Made by a program: the position numbers and the translations under genes. From contig NC_088295.1 of NCBI RefSeq assembly GCF_032854445.1, positions 39,357,385-39,421,384 of the forward strand: 64,000 nt of DNA, given 5' to 3'. Positions 58,001 to 64,000 of the stretch are shown here, one piece after another; the stretch's first letter is position 1, and every line of letters starts with the position of its first letter. This stretch comes from Liolophura sinensis. Taxonomy: Eukaryota > Mollusca > Polyplacophora > Chitonida > Chitonidae. Under the pieces are notes generated by a model. The model did not search any database, was not told where the DNA came from, and worked only from the letters and a program-made list of their open reading frames with translations.

Positions 58001-58842
58001 AAGATAGATAAACTTACAACCTGGGGGTAGAGTTTACATGCAGTACAGTTACAGCTCTGTACAGGCGCCATCCACCAGTATTCACACTACACAGGTACAG
58101 GGTGTAGACCAGTCCCAAAACATCTTGTATGACAGTAAGAATTCAGGTAGGCAGGTGCCCTACATATCAGGATGTACCGCTAAATGCAGCTACACTAGCC
58201 CCAAGGTATCCTCGTGACGGCATGTTACACAGCTCAATGCATGCGTTGTTATACTAGTTCAACAGCTAGAGACAGTATTACATACCTGTTTACCACAGCA
58301 GTCGAGGGAATGCTTAAACAATTTCCAATATGAGATATGACACGAGATTGTGGACTGTCAGTGAATTATTTACATGTAAGTTGTCAAAAAACTGCTACAA
58401 ACAAAATGGTCATAAAAGAGACAGCCATAGGTGAACAGGTCACAAGGCACATCTGTAAGACAGCTGTCCTTTATACGTGCCACACTGGATACACAACTCC
58501 ATATATAATCCACATCAACATTACATGCATGTGTATCATTCACTACTATATATATATATTATACACCAGTGCATGAAGTCAACCTGAATGACCATTTGTG
58601 GTGTGTGGCCAGGCAATACGTTGACCTAAATGTACATGTATTTCACACACTATTGTACATGTACGTTCACATTAAAACTTTAAAATCTCAACTATATATT
58701 CATTAGAAAACTCTAGAAATCCTTGAAAGCACTCCAATACATCAGTATTTAAGGACATAACACTGGCTGAATGAAGTTTGTACATTAGTACAAGTACGGT
58801 ACCTGACATCCAGATGTTCCTGTGTCTGTGTCACAGACCCTG
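55053..58842 (-). CDS. Unrecognised acidic Ser/Thr-rich protein, C-terminal exons
   Basis: Minus-strand gene, partial. Last exon 55053-55505 (acceptor TGTTACAG, stop TAA) codes about 150 residues: Pro/Ser-rich, then a probable helix (SVDAAWQQLESVMFTRQDSV, then RKELEEYG) and an acidic SSDTDEGQ, ending TLDLV, which could act as a PDZ-type ligand. A second exon, 55857-56176, codes an acidic stretch (RIEDIIDLSVTNKNLSFEET, DDLLNF, APFIAFED). A 40-nt exon 58803-58842 (frame SVTQTQEHLDV) fits its incoming phase. The second exon leaves phase 1 while the last enters at phase 0; an 11-nt exon at 55814-55824 would reconcile them. I do not recognise the family. More 5' exons must lie to the right. Confidence 0.6.
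56532..57679 (-). repeat. Minisatellite, about 14 x 82 bp
   Basis: Highly uniform units containing TATGGTTTTGTAGTGAACTA, CCACCATACAAGTTATA and GATCTCAGATGGAAGCAGTA. It lies in an intron of the minus-strand gene, 0.36 kb upstream of its 320-nt exon. Variants (AACTAAATGCT / AATTAAATACT, GCAATG / CCAATG) are shared between neighbours, as expected from unequal exchange. No exon sequence in the unit. Confidence 0.95.
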
Positions 58843-60890
58843 CTGAAAGCAGATACGATGTGGGACTGACTGAACACAGGCATGACCGGAAACTGAGGTG
58901 CATACAGCGTGACAACACGAGTTATTCTCGCCTGAAGTCAGTCATGCGCTCACCATAAACATGTCCTGTCATTCAGCACTGTAAGATTTCAGCAGTCAGA
59001 TTACAGGTAATCAGGGATTTAACCCTAGTCTGTCTTCAGGTGTCCCCATGAACCTTTAAAGGTACCACTTAATAGGTGAAATCAACCCAATGAACGACAG
59101 CCAAATTTGACAAGTTGTGCAAGGAGATAGCTTCATGATTCAAAGTCCAGGGAAATTATGGTCACAAGGAGACCTCTTGATTCACACTTATCAGAGATAG
59201 CTGTCTACAAACATTAAAGCATTAAAACACTTTTCTCTTTGGTTGACATTTAATCTTTTATAGCTTGTGTAACTTCTGTGCTGATTTTCACAAAATCTGT
59301 GAATCATTGATCTCTTAACTCTCCTAGTAAATTATAACACCTTATGGTGGTTGTAGACTGAAAAAAAAAACATACATGAAAAAAAGTTATTAGAAATTTT
59401 GACTTTTGGTCATACCACTTTTTGGTGGTTATAGACTGAAAAAAGTCACAAGGAATTTAGAAGTTTGTGAAGTGACCTCATTAAAATCATAGAAAGTGAG
59501 CTGTTAAAGCATCTAGTTCCCTGACAGTGCTCAGGGGGCTCATCAGTATAATACACCATTAATATACAGCCTGTTGAACATACATTTTTGATATTAAAAA
59601 AAGAGAAAATTATATTTTATACTACAGCAGTTCCTAGATATGAAAGCTTGTTCTTTCCATTCACAGGTGTTTGATTTATAGGCTGAAATCTGAATGCCAT
59701 ATAGCACCTTTTACCTGAGTCACCTTTGTAGTCTAGTCAGGTACATGTATGCGTAAGACACATATGTCAGGGGAGTGAGTGGGTGAGAACGACTATTTAC
59801 CAAAGGGACACTCAAGTATAGGGGCAGAAGCTAAGCGTGACCTTGTCCAACACAGGAATGTAAGCTAACCTTCCTAAACTGAAACCTCTCCCTCATCTCC
59901 CACAATCAGGTCTATCTCACCTGGTATAAAGCACCGCAACACAGAAAACTGTGATTATGATCAGCCATAAATTACATGCTAATAACTCACATATTCAAAT
60001 TAATGCTTGAATCAGTCACATTCATGAATATCTACAGCCTAGAACAGCACAGATTGCTGGCCATTGGCTGAGTTTATGCGTACCAACTACTTCAACTGTG
60101 TGTTGTCAGACAATGATATAAAGACTATCTTGATTACAATTCTTACATACTATTTATTACCACGAACAGATTAAACCTAACAGAGTAAACTGCAGATTTC
60201 CGGTTACATCTAGATCTGTTCTTTAGCTGTCATTTCTAAAATGCATTTTAAATAACAATTGCTCTTTTAAAAGTGCATTTTAAACATCAATTTCCCTTTT
60301 AACTAGATTACACTAAATGTGACTATAAATAGAGAAATCATCATACTGAAACACTGTCCAATGCATACTTACTAATAGATCCGACATCTGTTTCATTCTT
60401 CCCAGCTTAGCTTTCAGAAATACACATGTGTACTCTTCCATTTACTAACCTGGAACTCAGTCATTCCGCATGTGCTGTCCTCAAAGTCAAAGCTATACGT
60501 TACAAAAACATGCTTCCTGTAATCCTTCAGTAATTCTTACTTAATTCTATCCCCTAATTATTTGTGATTAGTAAAGGCCACAGTGTCAAAATTAACACAT
60601 TTGTATCTGTTACATCAGAGACAAGCCAAACTTCGCTAACCACCATTTTCAATTTGAGTCAGCCGCACTCGGCATCAACCGGAAAAAGATAAACTCAGGG
60701 AATGACTTCATTGAAATCAATGAGATGGACACCATCTAAAAGGTGATTCACAAATTGTTTTGGAACCTTAACTTTAATTTGTGTGTTAATTATGAACAAA
60801 AATGATCTATAATCCATTATATAGTGAAAAATGACGATCTTAATTTTGGGAAGAGCAGCCAAGTCCAACCCAGCAACCGAGTCACGTGAT
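57680..60890. other. Intron of the minus-strand gene / no gene seen
   Basis: Apart from the 40-nt exon at 58803-58842 I see no supported coding segment. A short tandem duplication lies at 59335-59450 (two copies of a TGGTGGTTGTAGACTGAAAA-like word). Confidence 0.45.
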
Positions 60891-60891
60891 T
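60882..60891. promoter_or_regulatory. CACGTG E-box, CLEAR-like
   Basis: GTCACGTGAT sits a few bases upstream of an ATGGCGGC start-like context at 60897. The motif resembles the TFEB/USF class of E-box. Function is inferred from motif and position only. Confidence 0.35.
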
Positions 60892-60896
60892 TGAAA

Positions 60897-61770
60897 ATGG
60901 CGGCTTGCGAAGTTCTGATGCTGTTTGAGTGGGTGCGTCTGTTACATGTGTTATTTGCAATGCCCACAAAATGAGGTGATATGAATTCAGAATTACTTTA
61001 AGACCACAGGACACCTCTTTTTGTGGCTTTCAGCCTTGGCACTTTGGAGACAGCGCAAATGACAGGACCATTATAATTGTATGTAATCTATTCTGTCCAG
61101 TAGACTGTTCCTCAGCTTTCTGAATTATCACTGACAAGACTTTAATGGCTCTATTTCCTGGGACTACAACAGTTTGGAAGGCACATAGGTTTATACTTTA
61201 ACTTGGGCTGTTATGAACAAAATACACACACCACTGATAAAGTTCTGTTGTCTATTTTCTGTGTTTTATTTCCAGTGCCCTTTCATACCTGTAGTGTGGA
61301 ACATTGACAACATATGATGTTACAAATTACACTGCTACACTTAGGATAATACCTGCATAAAACTAATCCTCTGCAGCATTATACTGAGACAAGGTTTGTC
61401 CTTCAAGGGTACTTTTCTCCCATATACAAACATTAATCCATCATAAAACTACATCTAGGAGTGTTAAGTAAGTATATGTACAAAGTAATCACCTGAAGTT
61501 CACTGCCTGTGAGTTGACAGGTTAGTGGATAACATGTTGACAAAGTAACAGTGTATGTGTTACCTGTTCTTCTATTGACAAATGAATGCCTTCTAGCAAA
61601 GTGAAATGGACCATGGCTGGTTTAATGTATACATGCTCCTTAGTTTGTACTTTGTAAGGTGAGAGGATTTAGAATAGGGTGGTTAAGGTCTACTGGTAAC
61701 TGAACTTGTACACAACACATCCTCTTGTTGCAGGTCAGTCACGAAGATTGGTACAATACAGTATACCCAG
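60897..61770 (+). CDS. Candidate 5' end of a plus-strand gene
   Basis: ATG 60897 in context gaaaATGGCGG opens MAACEVLMLFEW to a donor GTGCGT after 60932. A possible next exon is 61734-61770 (acceptor TTGTTGCAG, donor GTGTGT), in frame as VSHEDWYNTVYP. Phases agree (0, then 1), but both exons are short and I recognise no family. The alternative is an uninterrupted 25-codon open frame ending TGA at 60974. Confidence 0.25.
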
Positions 61771-64000
61771 GTGTGTTAAAAAAAAAAAACTATAATACTG
61801 TAATTCTTCAAACTTTTCCCATGTTTGCAAGGTGTTTATTCAACCTCATTTTGAAGGCAAAATTAGGTGTAGATTGATAAAAGTATACTTTTTCTGAAGC
61901 CCTGAACTTGGCTAATCCAACCAATGTATTTTTGTCTCCAAAATCAAATTAAACACATGCATAAATTGCACTCAAAGTGGCACTTTCATATGCGAAATAC
62001 TTGAGGAATTTGGGTACCGGTTCACAAATTTTGTAACATCCTTACAAGTTCGTTTTAAAGGTGAAATACATAAACCGGTCATACTATTGACAATTAACAA
62101 GATAAAGTTTCTTTTCTGTCTTCTGATAGTTGAGTAGTCTTGATACTTGTACTTAAGAATCTTTTCACTTATATGGCGATGATCAGAGGTAGATGAAACC
62201 AGTGCCTGAAGTAAACCATCGCCCTATCCCAGGTACCTAAAAACTACCCAACTTAAAGCACCAGCTAACACAAAGAGAGCTGGATTTGAACAAGTGACCT
62301 CATAAATTAAGGAAATAAGCTAAAATAAGTCTCAAAGTAATTCATGGAAGTGAATTAGTTATATGAGAATTGCACTTAGCTACACTTAATGAGGATGAAT
62401 TGATTGATCACAAGTTCATCCTAATTACTAGTGATACATAAATACAGAGAAATCAGTGATAGAAGGAGAAAAAAAATCTTTGCAGCTCACCTTTACATTT
62501 AACATTCTTAAATCACAGATGGCAACTGAACACACATGTACACACACTTGTACCTTTAATTTAGTACAGTCATAATGGGATTTTAGTCTACCATGATAAA
62601 TGGAATTAAGTACTTAGCTATTTCCTAAATGGATTGGTGTTCACTATTGTTATACACAATACATGTATTTATACACGAGTATGAGTAAATACATAGAGAT
62701 CAAAGAAGTCCAGACTCTACAGGTGCTATATTTAGACCAGTCATTAAGACTGAGACCACTGACCTACATGTAAATAGCAAGCATGCCAGTAATTCTCAAG
62801 CTTAAATGTGACGTCTTTTGTGCTGCCGCTTAGCTGAAGCCTTAGTACTTTAATACACCAATAAAGTCATCCATATATATGCAGGTTCTATATTGAGGTT
62901 AGTCTGTAAAACTCCAATATAAGTAAAGTGTAAAATCCATCCCATGCTTGAAAGAACATGTAGGCTAGTTTCTTTCATGGCATAATATTTCATATATATT
63001 TTGCAATTCAATTAACACTGAACATATTTATTCCTATATTGATTAAACTGGTGAACAATGATGCACACCCAATTTTCACTCATAGGGTGAGGAAACTAGA
63101 GTGTCTCAGCAAACCACTGCCCTCTACCAGGAACCTAACAAAGCTCCGGACTTAAAGATACAGCCACATCAGAGGGCAGTGGATTCAAGCTGCGGACCTC
63201 AACGTTGACATCAAAGCAGATCATCCGGTGAAAGAATTTTGATCTACAATTTCATATTAGTATTAAATTTAAATAATCTTTATCCTTTCCGTACATTTCA
63301 TACTGTAGCGGTTCAATTGTTGTATTTTTCTTATGTTCTTTCATTTCTTATGGTGTCTTCTCAAGTATGCATGTACCATTCAATCGACACCATTCAATCA
63401 CCTTAATCCTGTTTGATATTTCACGTGCCGAGCGACCTAATACACAAGATACTCCCTTATGAACCGTGAACCGTGGAACATGCCCCTCACGTCACTGTAC
63501 TTTACATGTATACAAAGCCTGAACTCCATATGTACAGTACATTTTCAGATACCATCCCTAACATTTACCTTAACATTGCTTTCTCTATTGCTGGACATCT
63601 GCGCCTAAGCTCAGGGTATGACATAAACCATGTTTAACATTTAACCTTTAGTTTTATTCTATCACACCCAAATTTCACCAAAATGTTATTCATCTGTTAC
63701 ATTTCAAATTAATTCCTGTCTAAAATCACCAAGTGTTCACCTCTACACACATTAGCTTGTCACAGCAGGTCAGGAGTGTGAAAGCCAATGATTCTAATTT
63801 AAAGACAAACAACAAGCTTTCCATTAATTGGAATGTTTTATTTAAATATCTGACTGGTACCACTTCACTAAAATGTTGGAAACTGTTGTACTTGGACAGC
63901 ATCAGGCTTTGAATTTAACGGCGGCCATGACGGCCCATTGCTCTTTCCAATAATTTACGACAATGCCATACCAGCCTGTATTCAGAAACCATTTCCTCCT
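61000..64000. other. No firm gene; degraded repeats
   Basis: AT-rich. Contains dispersed repeat C inverted (about 61840-62010) and two related degraded SINE-like repeats (62145-62310 with CTGGATTTGAACAAGTGACC; 63060-63215 with GTGGATTCAAGCTGCGGACC). No coding exon recognised up to the window end. Confidence 0.45.

Overview
This is an animal (metazoan) nuclear window: AT-rich, with long introns, GT-AG splice sites, tRNA-derived SINEs, minisatellites and small intergenic gaps. The orthologues found and one SINE family (a shared core ending in a tail near ...TTGAGTACGGCGTAAAACAC plus an (AAAT)n run) suggest a lophotrochozoan, a mollusc or brachiopod. That placement is inferred and I cannot name a species.

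Layout. (1) 1-10.95 kb, plus: the 3' half of ARID2 (PBAF chromatin remodeller), five exons ending in the C-terminal C2H2 pair and the conserved tail. (2) 12.37-15.85 kb, plus: complete GSKIP, two exons joined by a GC-AG intron. (3) 17.95-23.11 kb, minus: complete PRELID2, six exons, 189 codons. (4) 24.9-26.4 kb, plus: an intronless 149-residue gene with a TATA box and CRE-like sites, family not recognised. (5) 30.19-38.58 kb, minus: complete FBXO3 (F-box, SUKH and ApaG domains), 11 exons, with one single-base frame break. (6) 40.58-50.07 kb, plus: complete KATNAL1 (katanin p60-like severing ATPase), ten coding exon positions, also with one single-base frame break. (7) 55.05-58.84 kb and probably beyond, minus: the 3' end of an unrecognised acidic, Ser/Thr-rich protein. 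(8) 60.9 kb, plus: a weak candidate first exon beside a CACGTG motif.

The strongest discovery is in KATNAL1. The exon encoding the Walker A segment is present twice in tandem (44257-44415 and 44518-44676). Both copies are 159 nt, phase 0-0 and intact. They differ in three residues, yet 33 of 53 codons differ synonymously. One copy reads GKTM and the other GKTL, the same difference that from memory separates vertebrate KATNAL1 and KATNA1. This looks like an old pair of mutually exclusive exons that swap the nucleotide-binding loop.

A second pattern is that short tandem duplications have grown out of splice junctions. About 12 extra copies of the exon 4 end plus its donor lie behind KATNAL1 exon 4. 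About 19 acceptor plus exon-start copies lie before KATNAL1 exon 7. A smaller set lies before FBXO3 exon 10. The genes are otherwise independent housekeeping loci (chromatin, kinase scaffolding, lipid transfer, ubiquitin ligase, microtubule severing) and I see no operon-like or pathway link between them.
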